DNA of 64,000 nt from Cobetia sp. cqz5-12. Its GTDB lineage: Bacteria > Pseudomonadota > Gammaproteobacteria > Pseudomonadales > Halomonadaceae. The notes under the pieces are model-generated. The model searched no databases, was not told the origin of the DNA, and saw only the letters and a program-made list of their open reading frames with translations. A program made the position numbers and the translations under genes. Each line of letters begins with the position of its first letter. Position 1 is the first letter of the stretch. The stretch lies in contig NZ_CP044522.1 of NCBI RefSeq assembly GCF_016495405.1, positions 1,240,001 to 1,304,000 on the forward strand, given 5' to 3'. Of the stretch, positions 41,109 through 49,291 are shown piece by piece.

Positions 41109-42449
41109 TCAGTCCTGAGCGGCCAGTGCCGGGTCCAGGTTCGTCTGGTCACGACGGCTGGCCAGCATGCCGATGATCAGCCCCGCCAGTGCCGGCGCCA
41201 GCCAGCCCAGATTCATCGAGGCCAGCGGCAGCAGCGGCTCGATGCGATGCGAGATGGCCATCAGCGAGTCAATGCCGCTGGCTTCGAAGCCATCCAGCAG
41301 ACTGACCAGCAGTGTCAGGCCCAGGGACCAGGCGAACACGCGCGGCGCATCATGCAGGCGCGGACGCAGGTAGGACAGCAGCGTCAGCACCAGCACCAGC
41401 GGATAGAGCGTCACCAGTACCGGAATCGAGACGCTGATCAGGGTCGAGAGGCCCAGGTTGGCGATCAATGCCGAGGCCACGGCCATCACGATCACCAGCA
41501 GGCGGTAGGGTACGCTCGGCAGCAGGCGATGGAAGAACTCGCCGCAGGAGGTCAACAGGCCCACCGCGGTGGTCAGGCACGCCAGGGTGATGACCAGCGC
41601 CAGGATCAGCTTGCCGGCATCGCCGAACAGTGCCTCGACGTAGACCGGGATCAGCTCGCCCTTGGCCGCTTCGCTGACCAGCGCATGGCTGGTGGCGCCC
41701 ATGTAGGTCAGCGGCAGATAGACGGCGGCCAGACAGATGGCGGCGATGGCGCCGGCCCACAGGGTGTAGCGGGTCACGTCAGCGGTCGCGGTGATGCCGC
41801 GTGCCTTGATCGCCGAGACGATCAGGATGCCGAACACCATCGAGGCCAGCGCATCCATGGTCAGGTAGCCCTGCTGGAAGCCGGTCATGAACGGCGCCTC
41901 GGCCCACTCGGGGCTCACCGGCCCCAGTGGCCCCTGCGGGTCGATGATGGTGAACAGTGCGATCAGCGCCAGCAGCGCGATCAGCAGCGGCGTCAGCCAC
42001 TTGCCGACCACATCCATCAACTTGCCCGGGCTCAGCGCGATCAGGGTGGCGATGCCGAAGAACAGCACCGAATGCAGGGCCAGGCCGCTCTGTGCCGACA
42101 TGTCGATGAAGGGACGCATGCCCATCTCGAAGGCCACGGTGCCGGTGCGCGGAATCGCGAACATCGGCCCGATGGACAGGTAGATGGCAACGCCAAAGGC
42201 GGCGGCCGCCCACTTCGGCAGCGGCGAGGTGATCTTGTCGAGGCCGCCACCGATCACGGCCACCGCCACGATACCGGCTAGCGGCATGCCGACGCCGGTG
42301 GCCAGAAAGCCCAGTGCCGCAGGCCAGAATTCGGCACCCGCGCCCTGACCCACCTGGGGCGGGAAGATGATATTGCCTGCGCCCAGAAAGAGGGCAAAGG
42401 TCATGAAGCCCAGCGCCACGATATCGAGGCTGGAAAGTCGTGTTTTCAC
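41109..42449 (-). CDS. brnQ: Branched-chain amino acid carrier BrnQ
   Basis: Sodium-coupled Leu/Ile/Val importer (LIVCS family) of 446 aa with about 12 membrane helices. Family marks are FALFLGAGNIIFPPQVGQ at the N-terminus and FMTGFQQGYLTMDALASMVFG in the middle. It starts with GTG at 42449, with AGGAC upstream. A long frame on the opposite strand (41247-42281) is a shadow. Confidence 0.93.
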   Translation of the reverse strand: MKTRLSSLDIVALGFMTFALFLGAGNIIFPPQVGQGAGAEFWPAALGFLATGVGMPLAGIVAVAVIGGGLDKITSPLPKWAAAAFGVAIYLSIGPMFAIPRTGTVAFEMGMRPFIDMSAQSGLALHSVLFFGIATLIALSPGKLMDVVGKWLTPLLIALLALIALFTIIDPQGPLGPVSPEWAEAPFMTGFQQGYLTMDALASMVFGILIVSAIKARGITATADVTRYTLWAGAIAAICLAAVYLPLTYMGATSHALVSEAAKGELIPVYVEALFGDAGKLILALVITLACLTTAVGLLTSCGEFFHRLLPSVPYRLLVIVMAVASALIANLGLSTLISVSIPVLVTLYPLVLVLTLLSYLRPRLHDAPRVFAWSLGLTLLVSLLDGFEASGIDSLMAISHRIEPLLPLASMNLGWLAPALAGLIIGMLASRRDQTNLDPALAAQD

Positions 42450-42718
42450 TATGACGTCCTACGGATTCAGCAGATGCGTTGCAGCAGGCGCCATCAGGTG
42501 ACCGATGAGGTGGTCGGTCAGGCAAGAAGACGTGCCGAGAAGCCGTTGGCTAGCGACAGGGGTGGGTCACCAGCAGACCCGGGAGCAGCGGGGTAGTGTT
42601 GCGCGCGGGCCGAATGGCGAGAGCAGGGGGACGGATTGTCGCCACCCTGATCTGACGCGGCGCATTATCGTTGATTTCACGTAGCAAGACAAAGCCACCA
42701 GCAAGCCAAGCGGCAGGC

Positions 42719-44017
42719 TCACTGCGCAGCAGGTGGCGGTGGCGGCAGGGGAATGAAGCTCGGCCAGTCGTCCGGTACCACGAATATTCGCCACTGCTGG
42801 CGGGGCGTGCTGGCGTTGGTCGGCTCGCCGTCAGGCACCGCCACGCTGCGCTCCAGCCACAGCTGGCGGGGGTGTTGATGCGTGCGCTGGCGGCTGTATT
42901 GCTGAGCCGCCGCCTCTTGCACTGTCAGTTCGTCCGGCCTGAGGTCGTCAGCGGCGCCGGGTGGCACGAAGTGATCGCGTAGCCAGCGATCCAGCTCATG
43001 CCATGGCTGTAGCGACGCCACGGGCGGGGCGGCCAGCCAGGCAGGTTTTTCCCTGACACAGCCCAGCAGCGGGCCTTCATGTCTCGGGGAAGCCTCGAGG
43101 GTCTGACAGAAGGCGGCAAACTGGCTGACACTCATCCACCAGCCGGCCTGGCGCGCACTCTCGGGATGGCAATGGCGGGGCGGGGGCAGCCAGTGGGCGG
43201 GCGCCTGGTCTGGCTGCCAGGGGCGAAACAGGCAGCCGGGCAATGCCAGTTGCTGGCCTGCGAGTAACGGGGCACTCGGGTCTTCTGTCGGCGGCGGGTT
43301 CATCTCGCTCGCGCCTGCCTGTCTGGCCAGTGCCTGTCTGGTCAGTGCTTGTCTGGTCAGTGCCTGGCGAATCGTCTGCTGTCCGCGCTCGGTATAGGCC
43401 AGAGGCAATTGATGCTCAAGGCTGCGCTGATACTTGATGGCGAGGCTGTCGGCGCCGCCGGGACCTATCCAGCGTGCCGGGCTGTCGGCCGCTTCAGGGC
43501 CTTCGGGCAGGCCGAGATAGAACTTGATCGCGACCTCCAGGTGCGTGGGCGCCGTGTCCTGCGCCGCCAGGTAGAGCATGTCCAGCTCTCCCAGGGTGAC
43601 CTTGCCTTGGGAAATCCTGAGGTTGTTGACCAGCAGGCGACTGCCGGGCGCGCGTGCCAGCACGAATTGCCAGAGCAGCTCGTGGTAGTGGCCCAGGCGA
43701 TAGTGGCGGCGCTCATTCACGGCAGCCTCGAGTGCGTGGGGCGCCTGCTCCAGCGTCATCAGCCAGCGGTGGCGGACGTGGTCATCCTCCAGCCCGAGTG
43801 CGGCCAGGGACGGGCGCGGGTAACGTGCAAGCTGCAAGAGGACCGGGGCACTCAGAAGCCAGGCGATATCCCTGACGCGCGGGTGACGGTAGCGCGCGCA
43901 GTCGCGGCGCAGGTCGCAGCCGGTCGCACAGGGGGAGTCGCCCCATTGGGCAAAAGGGGGCAATGACTCGGCTGCACCGGGCGATGCATGGGACGGGGCT
44001 TCGGGCTCGATAGGCAT
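42719..44017 (-). CDS. DUF1853 family protein
   Basis: 432-aa soluble protein of unknown function. It has the DUF1853 features RDIAWLLSAPVLL, NNLRISQGKVTLGELDMLY and HLEVAIKFYLG near residues 40-165. This central part resembles a nuclease-like core, but I would not assign activity. Near residue 220 three in-frame 15-bp repeats give a QALTR/QALAR run that looks like a recent expansion. The C-terminus ends in a poly-Pro tract. The start has no good ribosome site; a longer frame to 44194 is unlikely. Confidence 0.75.
   Translation of the reverse strand: MPIEPEAPSHASPGAAESLPPFAQWGDSPCATGCDLRRDCARYRHPRVRDIAWLLSAPVLLQLARYPRPSLAALGLEDDHVRHRWLMTLEQAPHALEAAVNERRHYRLGHYHELLWQFVLARAPGSRLLVNNLRISQGKVTLGELDMLYLAAQDTAPTHLEVAIKFYLGLPEGPEAADSPARWIGPGGADSLAIKYQRSLEHQLPLAYTERGQQTIRQALTRQALTRQALARQAGASEMNPPPTEDPSAPLLAGQQLALPGCLFRPWQPDQAPAHWLPPPRHCHPESARQAGWWMSVSQFAAFCQTLEASPRHEGPLLGCVREKPAWLAAPPVASLQPWHELDRWLRDHFVPPGAADDLRPDELTVQEAAAQQYSRQRTHQHPRQLWLERSVAVPDGEPTNASTPRQQWRIFVVPDDWPSFIPLPPPPPAAQ
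43318..43362. repeat. Three in-frame 15-bp repeats inside the DUF1853 gene
   Basis: CCTGTCTGGCCAGTG, CCTGTCTGGTCAGTG and CTTGTCTGGTCAGTG follow in series. The period keeps the reading frame and adds five residues per copy. Confidence 0.85.
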
Positions 44018-45257
44018 GATGCCAGTGTATCCCACGTCGTATGACGGTCGATAATGCGTGGCGCCGCTCGGGCCTGGCCCTGTGTGAACCGAGCCGAGTG
44101 CTGCTTGCCGGCCGTGGTGTCCTGCTGGCGCTCCTTCTCTCCCTCTATCTACTCCCTTCTCCATTCCCTCTGTCTTCTCGCACCTTTTCCTCACTCGCCA
44201 CTATTACCCGACCCTTTACGCCAGTCTTGCGCTGCTCACGCGACACTTTCTCGCCGCTTTCTTGACGCTCTTCCAACACGTTCTGCTGTCCGCCGACGGA
44301 AATACGACGGCCGTCCCCAGGCTGTCATCATTTTGACATCGTTGCATGGGTCGCCTAAGCGATTGAAAACGTTGGGATTACTTCGCGTGGGTGGGTGAGG
44401 GTGCTTCAGTCCGGGTGGGAAGAGCGCTGAATTGATTCGCTGGAGGAATCAATCCTGTTCCGGCGCGGGGATATATCCCGCAGCTCGCGAGGTTCACAAT
44501 GCACTCCATCAACGTTGCAGCAAATATGCAGGGCTGATGAGGCGGGGTTGACCTCGAGCTCTTGGTTGTCGAGCGACATGAATCTTCTCGACATCAGTGG
44601 GCAAGGCGTCACCGACTGACAGTGTGAGGGGCAATATCCACCCCCTGAACAATCGGTCAATGAATATTCGCAAAAATTGATGTGCACAATTTCTTGCTGT
44701 TGGACGCTGTTTTCAGGCGCCTCAGCCAAAGCAGAAAGAAAAATACGCATTTTCTTGTTTTTGTGGCATCCAGTTCTGCTGTGGCGACGTATAACTCATC
44801 AGCACAGCAAGACACACCCTGTAGCGTGCAGCATGTTCGACCAAGGTGGTGGGTGAGAGACAGTCTTCCTCAACCAAAGTCGCTAGCGATCTGCCAGGCC
44901 AAAGCGCCGCTCAAGGGGGTGGGATAGCACGCAAACAAGGAATTCTTGCCCTCTCCATGTTGTACAAGACTTTTTCAGAGCCGCTTCAATAGCTTTATAG
45001 GTGATGAGAAGGGCAGGAGGGTCAAGCGCTGGGGAAGGCCGTTCGTTTCCAGTGATGTTGCTCAAAGAGAAACAGTGAGCTTCCAGTTCTACGGCTAGTT
45101 TGAACGCAGAATAACGATTAGTCTGTTAATCATCGAAACGCAGCACGCACCACAGTCAGTGAAGGCCAGGGCCCGGACAGGGGTCAGCAAAACACTCCTT
45201 TACTGACTGACAACGACTCAAAGCGGAAGCATCCGCACCAGGACCAGGAGATACACC
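44018..45257. other. Gene-poor 1.2-kb spacer before the small-protein array
   Basis: No frame here is convincing; the longest (44406-44750, minus) has odd composition and no recognisable motif. The stretch 44680-44780 is clearly AT-richer than the surroundings. A 12-bp palindrome GGGATATATCCC lies at 44468-44479. The right end should carry the promoter of the first small gene. It may be decayed or recently acquired DNA. Confidence 0.5.
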
Positions 45258-45599
45258 ATGAAAAACATTTCCCTCAAGACTCTGATCGCTACCGTCGCCA
45301 TCGCCACTGCCAGCACCTCCGTATTCGCAGCTGACGATAGCCCCGCCGCCGTGCGCGTCCAGAATGCCATCAGCAGCCAGCAGATCATGGGCCAGACTCA
45401 GCCGGCTGCCACCAGCCAGCAGAGCTTCTCCGAAACGGGCATGAGCGTTGCTGCCGGTCGTGTTGAGCAGGCACTCAATGCTGACCACATCCGCGGCGTC
45501 GATACCGCTGCCGTGTCCCAGGCCAACGCCACCGTCAATGATCAGGGCAAGAGCGTCGCCGCCAGCCGCGTTCAGCAGCACATCAGCGACAACGCCTGA
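45258..45599 (+). CDS. Small exported repeat protein, paralogue 1 of 4
   Basis: 113 aa, unrecognised family. A signal peptide ends near SVFA/ADDSP. The mature part has two full units of 35-36 residues and one short one. Each starts with a S-x-A-A-x-R-V-x-x-A-I/L core and, in the full units, continues to I-x-G: SPAAVRVQNAISSQQIMG, SVAAGRVEQALNADHIRG, SVAASRVQQHISDNA. There are no Cys residues, and Gln, Ala and Ser dominate. AGGAG lies 7 nt before the ATG. A 7-bp hairpin follows at 45608-45633. Probably periplasmic or secreted; function unknown. Confidence 0.85.
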   Translation: MKNISLKTLIATVAIATASTSVFAADDSPAAVRVQNAISSQQIMGQTQPAATSQQSFSETGMSVAAGRVEQALNADHIRGVDTAAVSQANATVNDQGKSVAASRVQQHISDNA

Positions 45600-45685
45600 A
45601 GCAGATAGGGTCACGCTGACAGCTCAGTGACCCCCGAACATCGCCTCACCTGACATTTGACCTTGCCCATTTCTGGAGAATCATC

Positions 45686-46018
45686 ATGAAAACCCTGACT
45701 TCCCTGATCGCCGCCGCTGCCGTTTCCATTGCTGCCACCGGTGTTGCCACCGCTGATGAAAGTGTTGCCGATGCCCAGGTGCGTGCCGCACTGAGCGAAC
45801 AGGTCATCCACGGCCAGGCGCAGCCCGCCGCGACGCAGCTGAATGCTGCCGAGTCCGGCATGAGTGCCGCTGCCAACCGTGTCGAGCAGTCCCTGAACGC
45901 CGACACCATCAAGGGTGAACAGACGCATGCTGTCTCCCGCGGCCAGAGCCTGAGCAACGACAACGGCAAGAGTGTCGCGGCATCACGCTTTGAAGATGCG
46001 TTGAACGACAACGCCTGA
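45686..46018 (+). CDS. Small exported repeat protein, paralogue 2 of 4
   Basis: 110 aa, same family as the gene before it. The signal peptide ends near GVATA/DESVA. Units begin at SVADAQVRAALSEQVIHG, SAAANRVEQSLNADTIKG and SVAASRFEDALNDNA. The first unit carries IHGQAQPAAT, which is nearly shared with paralogue 3. GGAGA precedes the ATG. A short inverted repeat (GGGCC with GGCCC, 46026-46043) follows the stop. Confidence 0.85.
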   Translation: MKTLTSLIAAAAVSIAATGVATADESVADAQVRAALSEQVIHGQAQPAATQLNAAESGMSAAANRVEQSLNADTIKGEQTHAVSRGQSLSNDNGKSVAASRFEDALNDNA

Positions 46019-46108
46019 GTCTGCAGGGCCTGATTCATGGCCCCGGGACCACAGCAGCACTGTTCTCCCTTTTATCCATTCGCCATTCACCTTTTCTGGA
46101 GTCATCTC

Positions 46109-46441
46109 ATGAAAACCCTCAATGCCCTTATCGCCGCCGTTGCTCTGTCCGTGACCGCCACTGGCGTCGCCAATGCCGATAGCGTTGCCGACCAGCAGGT
46201 TCGCGCCAACCTCAGTGAATCCGTGATCCACGGTCAGGCCCAGCAGGCAGCCACTCAGCAGCAGGCCATCACCGATGCAGGCAAGAGCGTTGCGGCCAGC
46301 CGTGTCGAGCAGGCGCTGAATAGTCAGACCATCAAGGGTCAGCAGGCGCAGGCCACTCGTGACACCCAGCAGTTCGTCAATGATTCCGGCAAGAGCGTTG
46401 CCGCGTCACGTGTCGAGCATACCCTGAACGACAACGCCTGA
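46109..46441 (+). CDS. Small exported repeat protein, paralogue 3 of 4
   Basis: 110 aa. The signal peptide ends near GVANA/DSVAD. The units are SVADQQVRANLSESVIHG, SVAASRVEQALNSQTIKG and SVAASRVEHTLNDNA; this copy is the most regular of the four. The start at 46109 has GGAG 7 nt upstream; an ATG at 46037 is in frame but gives no signal peptide. A 7-bp hairpin (GCGTGGC with GCCACGC) follows at 46443-46459. Confidence 0.85.
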   Translation: MKTLNALIAAVALSVTATGVANADSVADQQVRANLSESVIHGQAQQAATQQQAITDAGKSVAASRVEQALNSQTIKGQQAQATRDTQQFVNDSGKSVAASRVEHTLNDNA

Positions 46442-46565
46442 TGCGTGGCGCCGCCACGCTGACGGCACCCAAGACAGACCCTGCTTGCAACCTGGCTGAT
46501 CTGGTAGATGTTGTTGATCCGGTTGGCCCAGTTGACCCGACAAAAGATTTCACTGGAGATATCTC

Positions 46566-46898
46566 ATGAAACTGCTCAATACCCTCATCGCCGCCACCGC
46601 GCTTTCCGTTGCTGCCACCGGTGCTGTCTTTGCAGACAGCGTCGCTGACCTTCAGGTGCGTTCTGCGCTCAGCGAATCCGGCATCCATGGCCAGGCCCAG
46701 TCCGCCGCCGCCGAGCAAGCCACCTTTGCCGATACCGGCATGAGCGTCGCCGCGGGCCGTGTCGAAAGCTCCCTGAACGATGCTGCGATCGAAGGTCAGC
46801 GCGAGACATTGGCGTCCGACTCCCAGCAATTCGCCAACGATGCCGGCAAGAGCGTGTCCGTGACTCGCGTCCAGCATGCTCTGAGCGAAAGTGTCTGA
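46566..46898 (+). CDS. Small exported repeat protein, paralogue 4 of 4
   Basis: 110 aa. The signal peptide ends near GAVFA/DSVAD. Units begin at SVADLQVRSALSESGIHG, SVAAGRVESSLNDAAIEG and SVSVTRVQHALSESV. It is the most diverged copy in the last unit. GGAG precedes the ATG. After the stop, GTCTGATTCAG is repeated at 46893-46903 and 46921-46931, so the stop region itself is duplicated. Confidence 0.85.
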   Translation: MKLLNTLIAATALSVAATGAVFADSVADLQVRSALSESGIHGQAQSAAAEQATFADTGMSVAAGRVESSLNDAAIEGQRETLASDSQQFANDAGKSVSVTRVQHALSESV

Positions 46899-46981
46899 TT
46901 CAGATCATCCGAGACAGATTGTCTGATTCAGGTTGTCTGAGCCCCGCTCTGATTCGTGGCCACGCATTGCAGCGACCGACT

Positions 46982-47041
46982 CAAGTGCCCTCGCAGCAAG
47001 TGCCCTCGCAGCAAGTGCCCTCGCAGCAAGTGCCATCATGA
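46982..47041. repeat. 15-bp tandem repeat array after the small-gene cluster
   Basis: CAAGTGCCCTCGCAG occurs three times exactly (46982-47026) with a partial fourth copy. A short plus-strand frame across it would encode ALAAS repeats but has no ribosome site. The rest of the spacer 46899-47457 holds no supported gene; GTGGGTAGTG is repeated near 47297 and 47335. Confidence 0.88.
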
Positions 47042-47457
47042 GCAGCAGCCAGAACAGAAGTAGTAAGAGCTCGAAAACCCAAAAACGTGAACAAGCCAGT
47101 CGCTCAGCAGTGTCACTGACACTGATCACCAGGTGACACCCCGTCACGAAGTGAAACGACAGCCAGACCCTTCAGAAAATGGCCGGTACCTGTCGGGAGC
47201 TATCCCACGCAGCGACGCCCCGTGCCTCGTAAGATGACGTAGAAGCCCCCCTTCATGGACAAGCCTGAACAGCGCGCCATCGTAAGTCGCATTCTTGTGG
47301 GTAGTGCTTGTTGAGGGTCTTTATCAATGGTTCACGTGGGTAGTGTCAGATATCAACTCTGATAAATAATCCGCCTGGATATACGTAGTACATGAAGTGA
47401 TCAATGGTGTGTCACTGCATGGCAACTCGATAGTGAAAATGAACGGAGGATGGAAAG

Positions 47458-47724
47458 ATGATCAAGTCATTCATGACTCACGGCCTGGCAGTGTTTGTCC
47501 TCGCCACCAGCGGTCTGGCCAGTGCCGATATCAGCACTGATGACAGCAGTAACGCGCGCTTCAATAGCGCCCAATCACATGGCATTCACAGCGAAATGCG
47601 TGATTACCAGAAGAGCGAAAAGCGCTACGCTGCAAATCCTGACATTCTGATCACCAGCCGTGGCAATGTGTTTGCCGATAGTGATGTGCAGGGTGCAGTC
47701 GATATCGACGCCGATCACCGCTGA
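47458..47724 (+). CDS. Small exported protein of unknown family
   Basis: 88 aa with a signal peptide ending near GLASA/DISTD. The mature 65 residues are polar, rich in Asp, Ser and Asn, without Cys. A weak likeness to the four upstream paralogues (NSAQSHGIHSE against LSESGIHGQ) may be chance. GGAGG lies 9 nt before the ATG, a strong ribosome site that supports a real gene. Function unknown. Confidence 0.7.
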   Translation: MIKSFMTHGLAVFVLATSGLASADISTDDSSNARFNSAQSHGIHSEMRDYQKSEKRYAANPDILITSRGNVFADSDVQGAVDIDADHR

Positions 47725-47741
47725 GCTTTCGATGATGATGG

Positions 47742-47783
47742 TTCACACGACTCGGTACACATGACTCGCTTCACATGACTTCA
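47742..47783. repeat. Imperfect 14-bp triple repeat after the fifth small gene
   Basis: TTCACACGACTCGG, TACACATGACTCGC and TTCACATGACTTCA are contiguous and begin 18 bp after the stop codon. Confidence 0.7.
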
Positions 47784-48070
47784 TGCCGTGAGTTGTCATT
47801 GTGAAACGATTGTAGCGCTGTGAATTGATTGCCGCTTGAATCATTGCGCAGCGATGATCAAAGGCGCTAGCACTGATGCGCAAGCCATTGACTGCCGAAA
47901 TTCAGGGAGAGCGAAAGGAAATATCCCAGACGTAGAGACACTTGGATAGTAAGCAGAACGCTTGAGCAAGGGCTTTGGGCCCCTCCACCAGCCCGTCTTG
48001 TACGACCCGGTGGCAAAACCCTTTCTCAAACGCTTTCCTGTCCTGGGTGTCGCTGTCCCGACATTCATTG

Positions 48071-48094
48071 CCCGCCATCATGGCGGGTTTTTTT
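48071..48094 (+). terminator. Orphan Rho-independent terminator
   Basis: CCCGCC-ATCAT-GGCGGG is followed by seven T. The nearest plus-strand gene ends 350 bp upstream. The spacer 47784-48070 has no supported coding region, so the terminator may close a long 3' region or an unannotated small RNA. Confidence 0.8.
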
Positions 48095-48297
48095 ATGCCC
48101 GGATTCTGGATGGGCGCAGCATGTGGTGGGTCGACTCTGTGCATGACACCTTGCTTGATGCCCGCAATATGCTGAGGGTTTTTCAGGTTATTCGTAAAGA
48201 TTCATCGGCAGTTCACAGTGTAGGTGCCATCATGTGTCACGGTGGTTAAACGTTGTTATCTACTGGCCTGCATGTCGATATACCGAGGCAGGATGCC

Positions 48298-49083
48298 ATG
48301 AAATCAATCAAGTGGAGCCCCATGATGGTGCGCGGAAAACTCAAGAAAGTGGCAGGTTCATTGGTGTTGGGTGTTGGTCTGATGTCAGGAAGTGTGATGG
48401 CGGATGATGTCGTTGAAAAGCCCAAGGTGCTGATCTTCGATGTCAATGAAACGCTGCTGGATCTTGCCTCGATGCGCAGCTCCGTCGGTGAGGCACTGGG
48501 GGGAAGAGAAGACCTGCTGCCTCTGTGGTTCTCGACCATGCTGCATTATTCTCTGGTGTCTACCGTGACCCGGGATTACCACGACTTCGGCCAGATTGGT
48601 GTCGCCTCGTTGCGGGTGGTCGCGCAGAACAACGGTGTCGAACTGACGGAGGAGCAGGCGAAGAAGGCCATCATCACCCCGTTGCTGACACTCCCGCCTC
48701 ACCCTGATGTCAAGGAAGGTCTGGCCAGGCTAAAGGCTGAAGGTTACAAGATCGTCAGTCTGACCAACTCGTCCAACAAGGGCGTCCAGGCGCAATTCGA
48801 AAACGCGGGATTGCTGCCGTATTTCGATGCGCGCTACAGCATTGAAGATATCCAGATCTACAAGCCGGACCTGCGTTCCTATGAATGGGTGCTCGACAAG
48901 CTGGATGTCGAACCCGAGGAAGCCATGATGGTCGCGGCACATGGCTGGGATGTCGCCGGCGCCAAGGAGGCGGGCTTGCAGACCACATTCATCGCCCGCC
49001 CGGGCAAGGCACTGTTCCCGCTGTCCAAGAAGCCGGATCATGTCGTGAAGGATGTGAATGAACTGGCCGACATTCTGCAATAG
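48298..49083 (+). CDS. Haloacid dehalogenase type II-like protein with signal peptide
   Basis: 261 aa. Residues 1-41 look like a signal peptide (KLKKVAGSLVLGVGLMSGSVMA/DD), so the protein is probably periplasmic. The HAD core has motif I FDVNETLLDL with the nucleophile Asp, motif II SLTNSSN, a conserved Lys in IYKPDLRSYEW, and the acidic motif in AHGWDVAGAKEAGL, all like L-2-haloacid dehalogenases. An export signal is unusual for this family. The start at 48298 has AGGA 4 nt upstream. Substrate unknown; a phosphatase role cannot be excluded. Confidence 0.82.
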   Translation: MKSIKWSPMMVRGKLKKVAGSLVLGVGLMSGSVMADDVVEKPKVLIFDVNETLLDLASMRSSVGEALGGREDLLPLWFSTMLHYSLVSTVTRDYHDFGQIGVASLRVVAQNNGVELTEEQAKKAIITPLLTLPPHPDVKEGLARLKAEGYKIVSLTNSSNKGVQAQFENAGLLPYFDARYSIEDIQIYKPDLRSYEWVLDKLDVEPEEAMMVAAHGWDVAGAKEAGLQTTFIARPGKALFPLSKKPDHVVKDVNELADILQ

Positions 49084-49291
49084 CACCAGAATCCTTGCTT
49101 GACAGACCCCTTGATTGACGGATGCTGAAGATATCCTGTCATGGCGTTAGTGGCATTGGTGAGGTTGGCGGGCGTCGAGTGACAGGGCAATTTGCCTGTT
49201 CATGGTGAGATTGCCGGCCTCATCGCATGGCAGATGACGGCGTCAATGGTAGGCTGGGCGGCATTCCCCTTCTTACCGACCGGAGCTGAAT

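Noticed and set aside
41247-42281. 344-codon plus-strand open frame opposite brnQ
   Set aside because: Composition is typical of the complement of hydrophobic codons; brnQ on the other strand is certain.
44406-44750. 114-codon minus-strand gene in the AT-richer spacer
   Set aside because: No ribosome site, unusual Cys/Ser/His composition and no recognisable family; a chance frame is more likely.
44883-45065. Transposase remnant on the minus strand
   Set aside because: A KKSCTTWRGQEF-like stretch caught the eye, but no flanking inverted repeats, target duplication or catalytic motif is present.
45258-46898. DUF4148-like family for the small exported proteins
   Set aside because: Size, signal peptide and a V-R-A-x-L element are similar, but the DUF4148 T-R-A-Q-V-R and G-Y-x-P pattern is missing and the repeat structure differs.
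46933-47136. Small ALAAS-repeat protein after the paralogue array
   Set aside because: The frame is only the translation of a 15-bp DNA repeat, with no ribosome site and no signal peptide.
47841-48144. Decayed gene on the minus strand before the orphan terminator
   Set aside because: Two overlapping short frames look faintly protein-like, but no family or frameshifted whole could be recognised.
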